The notes under the pieces: model-generated
Database searches by the model: none
Seen by the model: only the letters and a program-made list of their open reading frames with translations
What the model was told of the DNA's origin: nothing
NCBI RefSeq assembly: GCF_037975245.1
Contig: NC_092579.1
Location: 17,431,678-17,495,677, forward strand
Direction of reading: 5' to 3'
Length of the DNA: 64,000 nt
Source of the DNA: Apostichopus japonicus
Lineage: Eukaryota > Echinodermata > Holothuroidea > Aspidochirotida > Stichopodidae
Part shown: positions 50,501 to 63,893 of the stretch, in pieces
Layout: each line of letters starts with the position of its first letter
Position numbering within the stretch: position 1 is the stretch's first letter
Position numbers and translations under genes: made by a program

Positions 50501-53500
50501 CATCACATTACATAACGATCCATTATCTGTTACCCACGCTTAGCCTGTGCATTACACCCAGGAGAGGTTATCCCACACAATCCACAAATGTACAGAATAG
50601 ATCCGCAGATATACATAATCACTCCTCAAGTACACAACATCTCCTCAAATTCTTCAACTATACACTTGACCCTGGCCAACTGGGGTCATAATGTGTGACG
50701 ATATCACTTATCGCTGCAAGTAACCTGACGCCTAGATTTCTACAGTTGTTTCTTCCCCAACGCATTGCCGTTCAAAAGATTTCCGTTGCATTTAACATTG
50801 GTCTATTATCATTGTAATGTTCTATTATCTCTTCCAAAATTCTCAGTAAGTTCATGATTTGCAAATTGTGAACTCAGTAAGTTCAAAGAACTATGGGAGT
50901 TACTGAGTTGTGAACTCAGTAAGTTCAAAAATTTGCAAAATGATTTGCAAATTGTTTAGGTTTGGCTGACGTAATAATTGATTGGGTTTTTTTCTGCTCC
51001 ATATTTCCAACTCGTGCTCTGTTTATTTTGCTTTATCTCTCTATAAATATACCTATATACATATCTTCATGTTATGATATAAAGGTTAACTATTCCTGGC
51101 TCAATTTGACTTTTGAATCATAAATTTTCAACTGAATAAATAAGTAAGTTTTGAGCAAAGATGAATAATATCGTACTGAATTGATAAACACGAACGGAAC
51201 ACTTTTGACGTAAATACTACACTAAAAAAATGCAGTGGGATATTATTAGAAGCATATTTTGCAATCAGTTTTCTGTTCAAAATTTACCGATGCTGTTCTT
51301 ATAAAATCTCTAGAACGCCTTTCCCCACTACTTTTCAAGTTGCCGTCGTAAAACGTGGGTGTAACACTTTTGAGGCGTGGTATGCAAGCTTCAATGGTTT
51401 GTGACTGTCACTCTTAGCAAAGAAATTTTTAAGAAGATACGTTGCAACAAAATATTGGGTAGCAGTATTGAGTTGGTTGCAAGGGCGTAGGAACCGGGGG
51501 GCTGGGGGGCGCCAGCCCCCAGTGAAAAATGTGGAGGGCGGAAGTATCATTCCGCCCCCCGGTTCGCAAGTCAGAAAACCCCTTTTTCATTTCCAAATGA
51601 GAAAAAAATCTCATTTAGAGCACCAAATTGCATCTAAGGCCAGGTGAAAATACAAAATTAAGTTTACAAAATGGAGTGGGTGTTGAAGTGTGCTATATTG
51701 CACCAAATTGCATCTGAGGCCACCTGGAAATGCAAAAAATTCCTTAGACCCCTCCCCCAGGCTGGCCATCAGTCTTCAGCCCCCCCCCCCCACTCAAAAG
51801 TACCTTCCTACGCCACTGGTTGGTTGTTCAAAATCTTCTTGTTAATCTGAAAACAACAGTTAACATAGTTAAACTTGTTTAACGATGCATTGAGAACATA
51901 TTTGAACGAGGAAATATGTTTGATATTTGTTTCATTTTCATTTCTTCTACAGACGTAACATATGTAACGTAGAAACACAAGACGGAGGGTAAGTTTCTGT
52001 GAACAACACCTTTTATTTATGGCAAGAATCAGACAGTTCCAGCCACTGTTAATTTAGGAAAAAAGTCACCATGAGGATTTACACAACACCATGGGGGGGG
52101 GGGATAATCGGAGGTGGTTCGGAGTGGCGGTGGGGCCGGGGGGGGGGGGTATGGGCACGGAACCACCTCAGATTTTCCCTTTACGGTTACCGGACAATGT
52201 TTCCCTATCATGACAGAGCAACTTTTCTAACATCTAGGTGGTCTTTCAGGCATGCGCAGTGTTCAAGAACTTTTTATCATGTATAATAATATCAGTTTTG
52301 AATTTATGCATTGTAACACAGAACGTAGATCATACGCCATGGGAATGATGCTGTAGGATTCAAATCCAGATAATTGAAAAATAAAGGTCTGGTGATTGTG
52401 TAGGTTCCGTTAACTTTGTAAGAGTAGGGCGTTTATGTATACTTTCTTAATCGATCACATGGTTACATATTACACTTACAGTAGGCTAGTTAACCTAGCC
52501 TTGAGCCAAATGACTTAGGCAAGGCTCCGCATAGTATATGCCTAGGCTAGGTCTTCCGTTAGGTTATCATTCATAGAATGAAACTAGCCTATACTATTTA
52601 TGCCTAGCCTAATTCTATTAGTATTACCTTTGTTGATACTAATTGTACGGTGGCTACAGCTCTTCGTTCAGCAATTGAGATGTAGGCATTAAAAATGCTA
52701 GAATTCTCGTTCATTGTGCTAAGTTACCACTGAATGAATTTTAACGTAGATTTGCATTTTTGTAGGCATAGGCTAATTGTATAAAAAACTGTTGGGCTTG
52801 CATAGGCCTAGAGGCTATAAGTATGGCCTACTTAAGTTAGACCTATAGGTAAGCAGGATGGTTTTAGACCACCTAAGAAGTTTTAGTTATTAGTAATGGT
52901 ATTAATCTAAGTGTGGCAAGACACCCAGAAAAAGTGTTAACTATTATTCTGGTATTCTCTAACAGGGTTGTGACTTATAATTGTCAAACCACTTATTTTG
53001 TTTGCTCTCACTGCAGCCACACTTTTGTGTTAAAAATAGCTTGACAATTAGATGGTAATTAAGGTTGTTTGGCAGCAGTAGAAACGGACTCACATCTCCC
53101 ACTTCCACATGTTGTGCTTATTTGGATGTCACCAAGCAGTTAAATCTGCCCAAATTCTATGTATAAATTTTTGGCGAATAGATTTAATGTTCAAAACATC
53201 CATACTTTGTATTCAACAGTACTACTTATCAAAAACCCCAAGCATGGCACCAAATATTTTGGCAGATACCAATAAAGCTGATAAGGCAATTTTAATTAAA
53301 CAAGCTGTCAAAATATTTGTTGATGAATGCATGGTGTGGTTGTTTACCTTACTTTTATTAAGAGTGTAATTAGCAGCCTGAAAGCAATTGTTTACTGAAT
53401 ATGTATTAATAGCCAACAAATAACAATTGATAACGTAACGAAGGTGTTATTTCCCTCATGCTGTAATATTTTGACTCACTAAAATTTCCACTGCAGCTGA

Positions 53501-56500
53501 TATATCCCTTTAATATTTATGTGTTTTCTCTAAGGTATGAAATTTCACTGAACATTTGTCATGCTTTAAAGGTAGTGAAGCCAGTAAAAAGCCATCTTTT
53601 ATTTTGAAAGAACATTTATGCAAGATGGCAACATGTTCAATATGCATTGTAAAAGGCACCAATGTTAGTTATTGACCAGAAATGGTGAGGTAGACCAAAC
53701 CAAACCCCATGGCAGTTAAAAAAAAACTGGCTTGTAGATATAATCAGGAAATTGTAGCAACTTAGTCCTTTGTCTTTATTTGACTGTAAACAATCACAAT
53801 TATTATGCTTAACTTTAGAAGGCTCGTAACCTATCTGTAGGTCCGTAAAAGTCTACTTGCATTGCCAATACATACAGAAAACAATTTTTTAGTCTTTAGA
53901 TACAGATGTTCGTATAATATACGGTCATAGTTTCTAAGTTACGCCAATTTCCAGAGTTGTGATTATTCTCAAGTGCTGTATTTTAAGGTCCAATTGTCAA
54001 CGTTACCAATAATCTTCCTAACTTGAGTAGATTCACTGACTTGAGTCACTGTATCATTTGAATGAGGAAGAACTAACAGTCACTCAAGTCACTTGTCAGA
54101 CTTTTTTTCTTGGGCAGTGTTGTAGAAGTGTGCTGTGAAGGATGGACTGGACTTGACACTGCATGTGTTACACGTAAGTGTTTTCTTAACTATGCTTTTC
54201 TTCAATTTTCTGTGTTCTATTACAAACTTCCCTGCCCAGTGCCCATAGCAAATACCACCCGAGTCCCCTGTTCTTGGCCAAAAACAGGGGAGATTGAATA
54301 TCTTACCCGAGTTGGTAATGCTAGCCATACTGAACGCTCCTCTGCACAAATTCAATTTACCAATTTCAAAACAAGCCAAATTTGCCTTCACACAGGTAAG
54401 TAATGCTGGCAAATTAGAATACTTGTGTTTACAATAATAAGGTGGCTGGTCAATTTATTAGGTGCTCTCAAGGAAGGATCCTAATAACAGTAACAAATTA
54501 TTATGCTCGAGGGAATTTCAGGTGGACAGTTTTTTCTGTAGGTACAGTAGGCTTGACCATCATGTTGATTGTGTTACATGTTACTTTTTGACAACAGTAT
54601 ACAGTCAATTAAACTGCATAACAATGCATGTTTGCTAAACTGGGTCAAGTTTATTTAAGTGATGTGCATAAAAGTATGAAACTCAGCAGAAACTTGACTT
54701 TAGCCAAGTGATTTATTTAGCACTTGTGTCTAAGTGTCTAAACTTGTGAGTGACATTACAAGCAACAAATAGGCAGCATAGTTAAGGTTTCCAGCCCTGG
54801 GTTTCTGCCACCGTAAATGACCTACCCAATGGGAAAAGCATAAAATTCAAAATAAAAAATAAAATTTGTCAATTGGATAGCTACTATTGAAGAGTATTGT
54901 AGCTACATGCCCCTTGTATTTCCCAGCACACAACTGTAGCTTCCCTTAATAAAGCATAAAATGAGTACCTTCCAGGCTGCTTATCATTAATTTAATATTG
55001 TTTTTGTCTGTGTTTGTACCCTTTTCTAACAGCCGTTTGCGAACCGGAATGTGAGCTGAATGGAGGCACCTGTGAGGCACCCAATGTCTGCACCAATTGC
55101 CCAGAGGACCGAGTCGGAGCAAACTGTGAGAGTAAGTCAATCTTAAATTCCCGTGCTAGATTCCTGACGACCATTAACATTCTTATCTTATCATACTTAT
55201 CTCCAATTCAAGCAGCGTTTGTTTGTCAATTTGTGTCAATTTGTCAATTAATCATTTTGATATATGAGACAGTTCTACCAAATATATATGCACAAAGAAT
55301 AAACTAGTTTGTGGATTATTTCCTAAGACCATATATATACTTGTTGTTTGCAGAGGCCATGATATTGTAGATACTATTCTGGTCACTTAAAGGTCATTAT
55401 GGTATCAACAAGTATGGAATGTAAGTCATTTTGGAAACAATCACCAGTAATTGTTGTTTATATTAAACAGTTGGAAGTTTCCATCTTGAACTTCTTTGTC
55501 AGTTTTCTATGGATTTTCTGACACTATAGTATTGAAACAGTTTATCCAACACAGTCGGAACTTGGAAATATCTTTTAAACAAATTCATATAATTATATTT
55601 CTGTATGCACAAGTTTACTTCAGGCTTCTACCATGCAATCTGTATTCTTAGAACTGGCATACTGTGACTAAAAACAAAAATCTGTGAAAAATCTCATTAT
55701 CCTAAGCACTTTGTAAAAAACTATCTGAGAGGCTCTTGAAAATTGCACTTTGAACAATTTAGAGATAATATATGTTGTGTTAAAGTTTTATACTTTCACA
55801 TAGCAATATAATAGCATTTCTAGTCATGAGAGGTGGTCCATGCAAGACCATGGTCTTCCAACACTATTTCTATATAGTGATATTTTCATGGCGTTTTTTT
55901 ATGCATGGGCACGTAGCTACACTGTGACTATATTATAATAGAAGATATGTGGACTACAGCGACAAGGATTATCTTGGTCTCCTAGCAAAGAAAAAATTGT
56001 TTGTCAACAGGACTGATTAATTGATCAACTAATAACTGAATGGACTTTGGATATTAAATACTCTATAATGTCATGGTAACAGGTGACTTGAAAACTCAAG
56101 CTAACCATGTTGAAAATTTTGCAGACCTACTGTATTTATTGCCATTAGCTGTTCGGTGGCCATTTCTAAAACGTGAATCATGCTGGCTCTGTGACAAAGC
56201 GGTTACAAACTGTTCAAACTGTTCAAAATTTTAGCGTGATCAAAGTTTTAAGCTTTCGCTTTGAAAAGCAATGCCCAGGAAGGTTAAAAGACTCTCCCAA
56301 TATTGCACAGACATTGCCCAGGTTGAAATAAAATTCTTGGTATTGAAATTGGAAGATGAACTTTGACCATTATTTGCCTCTCTGATTATCTTCTCAATCC
56401 AAGCTCCGGTCGACAGGAGCATTAGAAGGATAATGCATCATACTTAACTGTGTGAGAGTTCTTTCTCTCACAATCAACAGCAAAGATAAAGTAATACAGA

Positions 56501-59500
56501 GATAAATACTATGAATGACTGCTTGAATATTTCTTCATAAATCTTTGGAAGGGGATTCTGATTTACTCCAACCTGTCCTCGAACCCTGACCTCCGGGACG
56601 TGATCCGATGCTCCAAAGGATGTTCTCGGAGGAAGCAACAACCTTTATTTTCTTGTAAACGTTGTGAAAATTATCTTGCCAATTTCTGAAGAAATATTTG
56701 CCCCAAATGGCATATGTGGTTTTCAAGTCAATCTGTCAGGTTGTCTCAAAGGTAGTACACCAGCCAAATCTAGCCCACATTAGATTTGAATTCGGCCTTC
56801 CAAAACGTCAGCGCTCCATCTTAATTAAATGTTGTTTTTTTTATTTATACGGTCTTCCCTTGTGTATGATTGCTTGATCTAGATATTGATGATATTTCAA
56901 TTCTGTCTGGCATGTCGCTCTAAGCAGTTTTTTAACCATGTATACACGATGTTGTGATTTCAGTGTGATAAAAGTGAATTGTTAAAATCAGTGGTTTTGA
57001 CTTCCTCACCCCTCAGGATTTGTTTGCCTCCGAGTGAGGGAAGACCACGAACGTCTGAGCTGGCACCAACAAAGACAGACATTCAAGCCGACCTGCCTTA
57101 AAGATGGTTCCTACACTGTCCTGCAGTGCAGTAAAGTATCGGGCATGTGCCACTGTGTGAACCGATGGACCGGCGAACCGTACGTTAATACCTACACCCT
57201 TGGCGTGCCCGACTGCAGCAGGTATACCATCGACGAAAGGCCACTGTGTAAGTATCAGTCGAACTTTTATCTGTATTTCAATTTATTGCAGTGAACATAT
57301 ATATGCATTTTTGACAGTTTGGTGATTAATATATAAAAGAGCTAAGGGGCCGGGTTACCCCCATGGGGTAAGGTTGTTTCCCTCAGGTAGTTTCCCTTTG
57401 ATTTTGTGCACTGGGGTTTTGCAGTGTAGTAATTCAGTCCTTTGGTCTTGCATCGGTCTGTTATCTCTTGTAGCCACATCACCCTATTCTCTCTGGTGGT
57501 CAGAAGGACACGGCCCATCCAGTGATAAAAGTTTCGTTAGGTTCTGTGTTTGCAAAATTTATTTTCATTCTTGAAAGGTGAAGCAGCATTGTTTTCCTTT
57601 GATAAATTAAGTAAGAGGATGCATAGTACATACATAGCTCTCTCACACTCTCTGTTGTACAGATTGAGTACCTTCCTTTCCCAGGCCACTCCATCTGTGA
57701 AGCAAGCTATTGCAATTAAGATGTGAAAACTACAAGCCAAATGAAATGTTCAATGACCTTTTTTGGATTGAAAAATCTAGAATGTTGACTTGGTTTTATT
57801 AGAATTTGATCCAATGTTGAAAATGTCCTACATACCTCTGAATTTAAAAAATATCCACTTTTTTCAAAATAAAAAAAGGCTTCATTCTTGTATTAATAAA
57901 CTTTACTTTACTTTTCCACTTCTCTTCCTCTTCCTCTCCTTCTACCTCAACCCACCCTGCCACCACCCTTGTACCCCCTTCCCACCACCCTTGTACCCCC
58001 TTCCCACCACCCTTGTGGCCCCTTCCCACCACCCTTGTACCCCCCTTCCCGCCAACCTTGTAGTCCTTTATCCTTTACTTCGCCAAATCACTAACTAGTG
58101 TAAAATATATATGTAAACATGGGTCAAACAAACATTAAGAAACACAAGAAAAAACATGTGAGAATGTAAGAATTAAAATTAAAAGAATTAAAAGTAAGTA
58201 AGTATTGAAAATTGTTAAATTGTATTCTGCAAGGGCAAATGAACAACTGATGTCTAGAAAGTAAACACTTGAGGCATACTGTATAGAAACAGAGAACCTG
58301 CATGTGAATGAAATGAATATCAGACTTGGCATCAACCTTTAGCAAAATGGTAATGGTTAAAATATATATAAAGATCATTTCAAGGTGGACGTCAGAATTA
58401 TATTACAAAATTACTACCTGTTAATAACTATACAGTACGTGTCAGGTAAAAACATTGCGATGCTTCAGTTTTCAGGTATATTACCTCACATACTGTACCT
58501 CAATCTCCCTCAAGGGTAAATTATCTTTTCTTTTGTTTTTTACAGCTAGACGCATAGAGGTTCTTCCCATGGAACCGTCCAATGAAGACCGTCCAGCTGA
58601 TAATGGTGAAGAATTGCCTCAGGTCGGCGGCGATGAATTACCGCCGACTCCTTGCCGCACGGCGCACGAAATCTGGGAGGCGTCTCGTTGGAGTTTCTTT
58701 ACCACTGAACCGGTCTGTGATAGTGACGGCTACTATGTGAATCAACGCTGCTACCCTCTGTATGGATACTGCATCTGCATTGACCGTAACACTGGTGTGG
58801 AAATCGAGAGCAGCAAATTGTCCAAGCCCACTATTGACTGCACAGATGTGGTTGCGCCACAACCAGAGCAAGGTAAAATAAGTTCCAACTTCTGTTTGAG
58901 CAGTTACTGTACCTAGTATTCCGTGAAACAAGGTAGAGATATCAAACTTGCAAATCCTTTAATCACTGCGGGCATTTTTATTCACAGAGGTTTATTTTTC
59001 ATTCTTTCCATTAAATAAAAAACTTGCATTTATTACTTGCCCTCTGTTTAAGTGTAGATTGAAAATAGGAGCCTGCTACTGATTGATAAAGTTACCGATC
59101 TGATACCGTAGAAATTAAGCTTGAGGTTGTTTTTTCTTACAGCAGACGCACCAGTGATACTGCCTAAAAATATTCATATTTGCGGGAGGGAAGTTTAAGT
59201 TGTTTACTCTGAATACAAGAATCTAAGACATATAGTGGGACTAAAGTTAATAACGATCCATGGTCTGTTTTGCTACATATGTCATAGTAGACCAACAGAT
59301 ATATTGCAAGTGATTTTCTTGATAGTTGGGCTGCAGAGTCATGTTAAAATGTGCAGTTAAGAGTATTTTACTCCTAAACGTCACAGTTTTAGCAAGTTTT
59401 ATTCCCACATAGATTACTAGTCTCTCTATGCTTGCTAGTGATAAGTACTTTTAATCGCTTTATGGACATATATTGACTATATAGATTTGATGAATGACGT

Positions 59501-62500
59501 CTTTAACCCTAGTGCCATGTTACAGTACTAAAGATTTGATAAAGACTAACAAACTACATCAACCTTTAGGGTGGGTTCAGACCTCAATCATTTTCCCCTG
59601 AGGACTGTAAAGTTAAACTGTGTCGCCCAGACATGGACTCTGGGTTGCAAGATTACCCAGGTAAAAAACCAAATGAATAAATTCTTCTGTTTTTCTCCTT
59701 TGATGACATATAGTGGAGGCACCTGAACCAGAGCCCGAGGAGCCTGTTGAAAACGGTTGTACTTGGGAGGGAACACATTACAATCAGGACGAAACATTCT
59801 ACAGGGATTGCAACTTATGGTAAGTTCATCGTGAAGAGAAAATATGCAGCTAAAGGTTATTCAGCTTGACCTCATGTCAAAGGTCACAGTGAATCGATTT
59901 CATCACCAAATATGCTATGAAGATGATCAGCTTTTGGTCACCTCATTTTACAAATAATCTTTGACCATTTCTTTCTCAGAACAATGATCCATTCATTGGT
60001 TTTAATTTGACCTAAAGTTGCGACTATATGTTGACCCGTCTGAACCTCCAGTCAAATATTTCTCTCAAAGAGTAACATTTGGACATGGCTAGCAGACTAA
60101 GTTAAAATGCTAAACATTTTAGGAATAAATATTGGTGATCTTCAAAACATAAATTTGATGATTTTTTGGTGATAATTTGTTTTTGTCATTTATAATAATA
60201 ATAATATTTTATAATAATAATTTATGACAATCAAGTTTCAACAGAAAGATCTTGCTGCTTTCACTAGGTCCACTTTTTTTTCTCACAAAAAAAATATCAT
60301 GTGAGGGTAATTAATTAGAGTAATTAATGACATATGTCTACAAATTGCTTTATTTTTTTTTTCTATATTGGAATATTCACAAGGAAACTTTATTTAGACT
60401 AATTGACTAAATTGCTTGCAAATGTGGTTTTACAGTTTGAATACGATCAAAGTTTACCAAAATTAATGTGAAAACTCCACTGGTAGTGTGTTCTTAAGCA
60501 TTAATGAAACCTAAAAGGAGAATGAACATGTTTAATGGGGATTCATGTCAAATTTAGTCTCTACATTATACAGTGATCCTGGCCTGCAGATGGTTATAAT
60601 ATTGGTTTGGGAGGAGGAAGAGGGGGGGGGGGTACTTCGGTAGATCAAAGTTTTACATTTCCCGCACATGATAGTTTCCATGTGTATATGATTCCAAAGG
60701 TGAGAAACAAATATTTACCTCCAAGATATTTTACATTTATTTTTAACATTGCACAAGAATTATTTTCTGCAGTATTTCTAAACTGTGTATAAAGTTGTAG
60801 GAGAACCATATAAACTACTCTACATGTTTTAATTCAGAGATCATATCATCCAAATCTTATGTGGTAGGAAATATGAGAATGAACTTTGACCTTTGTTTAA
60901 TAAATGCTCTAGATTATGTAACAATATTTCTAGATTCTGTCGTTAAATCTCTGTGAATTTTTTTTTGATTTCTTTGTTTTTTTCTTTACTAGTACCTGTG
61001 TTAAATACGGTCTTATGGAGTGTACCACCAGGGCATGTAACAGCGGTAATTATGTTAAATACTTTGAGCATTTTTCTGTATATAATTTAAACCATCGGAA
61101 GAAAGATTCACTTCAACCACAGTTAATAGCTGTTCATTTGTTACAGTTCTTTTTATATCTGTGTAAAACACTCTTATTATTGTTTTCCATCAAGTATCAC
61201 TTCAGGGCCAGAAATTAAGCACCTCTTACTTTCTTCTATATCTGGTTTGTATTTATCTTTGTAGATGCATGCCACTTCGGTGAGAGTGACAAAGTGGTGG
61301 AGTATATGATTGACGGAACATGCCACAATTGGTAAGAACAGCCATTTTCAGAAATCCTTCCTGATTGGTAGTAATTACTCTGTCCGACCATCCCGAAACT
61401 CACTTACTGCATTGGAGGTGTTCATAGGAACTCTGAATTTTTGTTTGAAAGTAGAACATTTTTGTATTTTTTATTGCAAGATATCTGTTTATCAGTGTCA
61501 TACTTGTACAGTGTGTAGTGTAGTTTTGGGTTGTAGTTTGTAGTGTAGAAAATTACATATTTTTCTAGTGATTTATGAAGATATTCAGCTCTTACTCTCT
61601 GACCCCTAATTTCTACAAACTTTCTCTTTCTTTTGTTTTGGTAACATAACTACAGCCTCTGTAACCATGGAGAGTTTGAGTGTAGTGTCGTTTCATGCGA
61701 CGCATTGACCGACCCCGTGGAAGTAGAGGACGTCACAACCTGTGGCAACAAACCTCCACAGACCAACTTCTACGATGAATGTAACAGCTGGTGAGTTGCT
61801 CGACCAGGCTCGACGGTTGTTCGAAAGACGCTTGCTCGAATAAGAATTAACGGAAAGGAATAACTGAAAACTGACGGAAATTTTACCGTCAAGTTTCATA
61901 GCATACAAATTTTGGGCTGTTGCGAAGCATTCAAACCCAGTGGCCTTATGATTACTCTGCGTTCTGCACGAGTAAATTTTAAGAGAATTATTAGTTTTGA
62001 GATAAGAAGCTAGAGCTGACATTTCGACCCTAGCAGGATAAGAGGCAAACTGACAGGAAAAAACGGACTGGAAAACGACATTTAAAGATATACAGATGGA
62101 GAGATAACTAAGAAGGAACCAGGAATAGATTGAAATAAGACCAAAGAAACCTTTTTATGGCAGTGAGATGAGAGAAATCTTAGGACAGAATTGTATGGAT
62201 ATATAAAACTCCTCATTAAAACATTCTCCACTTAGTTTTCTCTTTATCTTTCTTACTTTTTTTTTTTTGCAGCTACTGTTACAGTTCTGGTGTGGCTCCT
62301 TGTACCAAAATGGGTTGTTTTGCCAGTAAGAGAGTTTACAATCACATTGATAATTGAACATATTACTTATTAGAGAAAACATTAATTATGATAAATGTTG
62401 GGGTTGATTAGTAGCAATGGGGATGTGAGGATTCATCAAAGATGGGTTTAGTTTTTTCCCTCGCTGTGAGAGAAAGGAGCAAGTGATTATCATGCACAGT

Positions 62501-63893
62501 TATGTACAGTGTATAAATGTATGAATTTGCGAGTAACTCCAACAAGAGATATCAATTTTTTTTTTACCCCATATTATATGTAGATCTTAAAGTTACAGGC
62601 TTGTGGTTATACAGCCTAACTAGTCCAGCCAATTTCATTGATGAGCCAGCCACATTAAAGGGTCATTTGTCAAAAAATAATAATAAAAAAGGTATAGATA
62701 CACCATGTGGCCGGTGGATTGCATAGAGGTGTCTGTAATAGTTTCCAACAGACCAAAGCAGTTTTTGGTGCCTATTAAAAGCTGTCCTTTAATATCTGTA
62801 TTCTAGTGGGTGCAAGAGTCTAGTAAGGAGTTCAGACATTTCTGAAGGTCCATACAGAAGTTTTTTTTTTTTTTTTTACTTAGCACTGACTATTAATCTG
62901 TTTTATTCCATTGATATTAGGACCGGGAGACTGCTACCTCACTCACAGATACTACCAGAATGGACAAGAGTTTACACGAGGATGTGACACATTGTAAGCA
63001 GCTCTTCCATTTAATTTGAAAATATTTAAAAATCAATCTTTCAAGTCATTCGTCTCTATTTCATGTGATCACTTTTGGATCTATCCTTCGGCATTAAGCA
63101 ATTGATTTTTGAAGAACTACTAAAACCCCTTTCCCGGCCGCTGCTCTTGAAAGTTGTGTTGAATTTAATACAATGGGAATGTAAGTCGGATTCTCTCTGT
63201 GGTTAAATCAAACCGTAAGGTGAACAGGTCTGACCGTAACAGAACACTACCTAGTTTACAAAGAGAACAGCATAGTTTAATATACATTGGACATTTAAGG
63301 TAAATCCACCGAGCAGGGTACTAATGGTCCAACCTACAGAACGCTACCTAGTTTACGAAGAGAACAGCATAGTTTAAGAAAGGAAGATTCGTTCTAAGAG
63401 GACATAAGTCTGTATATTTTTCAGGTAACCGTGCGTAGCATGATCCACTTCAGTTAGATTCGGATTATTGATTCCAATATTTGGAATAAAAAAAAGTAAA
63501 CACAGTACCTTCTAATTGCAAAAAAAATCACAGGAATGTTTAAAAATCCCAACCTCCTTCCACACTCTCCTTCTCTACACTTTTCCGACTTCACCTCCCT
63601 GTGCCCTCCTTTTCCTATCCATCCCTCCCTCTTGATCCCCTGTGCCCCTATACAATTAATTAGCAGAGTAATAACAAGTCAATTTCTGTTAAGTTTGAGC
63701 CGATTCATTATTACCGTTACATCACACTCTTTGCAACATTTTCTTAATCAAATGTTGAGAATGGTTTTTTTATGTAACTTCATTACTAAGTTCTCTGGGA
63801 TTGAAACCTTACTACTCTATTTTCCCTCTTGTGGCAGGCGTTGCACTGAAGGTCAAGTGGAAATGGTTGAAAGTTGTGCTTCCATTACAAATG
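47526..63893 (+). CDS. Secreted modular protein: EGF-like, two thyroglobulin type-1 domains, VWC-like modules (3' end outside window)
   Basis: Thirteen exons join with GT-AG borders and consistent phases: 47526-47590, 51953-51988, 54118-54173, 55033-55131, 57017-57247, 58546-58872, 59714-59819, 60993-61045, 61265-61331, 61656-61790, 62273-62325, 62921-62993 and 63838-63893. They give 452 residues plus one base. Residues 1-18 are a signal peptide (MKTLLILIGVLAVGVTA). An EMI/EGF-like part (about 34-85) has CCEGWTG and CELNGGTCEAP. Thyroglobulin type-1 domain 1 (about 88-155) has PTCLKDGSYTVLQC and CHCV in place of the usual CWCV. Domain 2 (about 200-265) has PVCDSDGYY, RC and CICI. After an acidic linker (EPEPEEPVENG) come von Willebrand C-like modules, each split between a CxW..Y-type half exon and a CxC-type half exon. 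By homology it should be extracellular, with protease-inhibitor-like or growth-factor-binding roles. No stop was reached before the window ends. Confidence 0.85.
48065..48110. repeat. (AC)n then (AT)n microsatellite
   Basis: A compound dinucleotide tract in intron 1 of the thyroglobulin-domain gene. The open frames across it on both strands are artefacts. Confidence 0.95.
50825..50925. repeat. Repeated CTCAGTAAGTTCA words in intron 1
   Basis: TGAACTCAGTAAGTTCA occurs exactly at about 50869-50885 and 50912-50928, and the partial CTCAGTAAGTTCATG at about 50844. Each full copy is itself an inverted pair TGAACT/AGTTCA spaced by five bases. Confidence 0.75.
51480..51818. mobile_element. 339-bp hAT-type MITE in intron 1
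   Basis: Terminal inverted repeats: left CAAGGGCGTAGGAA, complement of right CAGTGGCGTAGGAA (12 of 14). The 8-bp word GTTGGTTG is duplicated at 51472-51479 and 51819-51826. CA-start ends and an 8-bp target duplication are the hAT signature. Inside, GCACCAAATTGCATCT(A/G)AGGCC occurs twice (about 51621 and 51700). C and G runs lie near both ends. There is no coding capacity. The intact target duplication points to a fairly recent insertion, 135 bp from the exon 2 acceptor. Confidence 0.9.
57961..58064. repeat. 22-bp pyrimidine-rich minisatellite in an intron
   Basis: CACCACCCTTGTACCCCCTTCC repeats at 57961, 57983, 58005 and 58027 plus a partial unit. It lies inside a longer pyrimidine-rich tract (57905-58080) in the intron between the two thyroglobulin-domain exons. 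Confidence 0.95.
63238..63380. repeat. 97-bp-offset duplication in intron 12
   Basis: AGAAC(A/G)CTACCTAGTTTAC and AGAGAACAGCATAGTTTAA recur about 97 bp apart (63241 and 63338), differing at about two positions over 40 bp. Confidence 0.8.
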
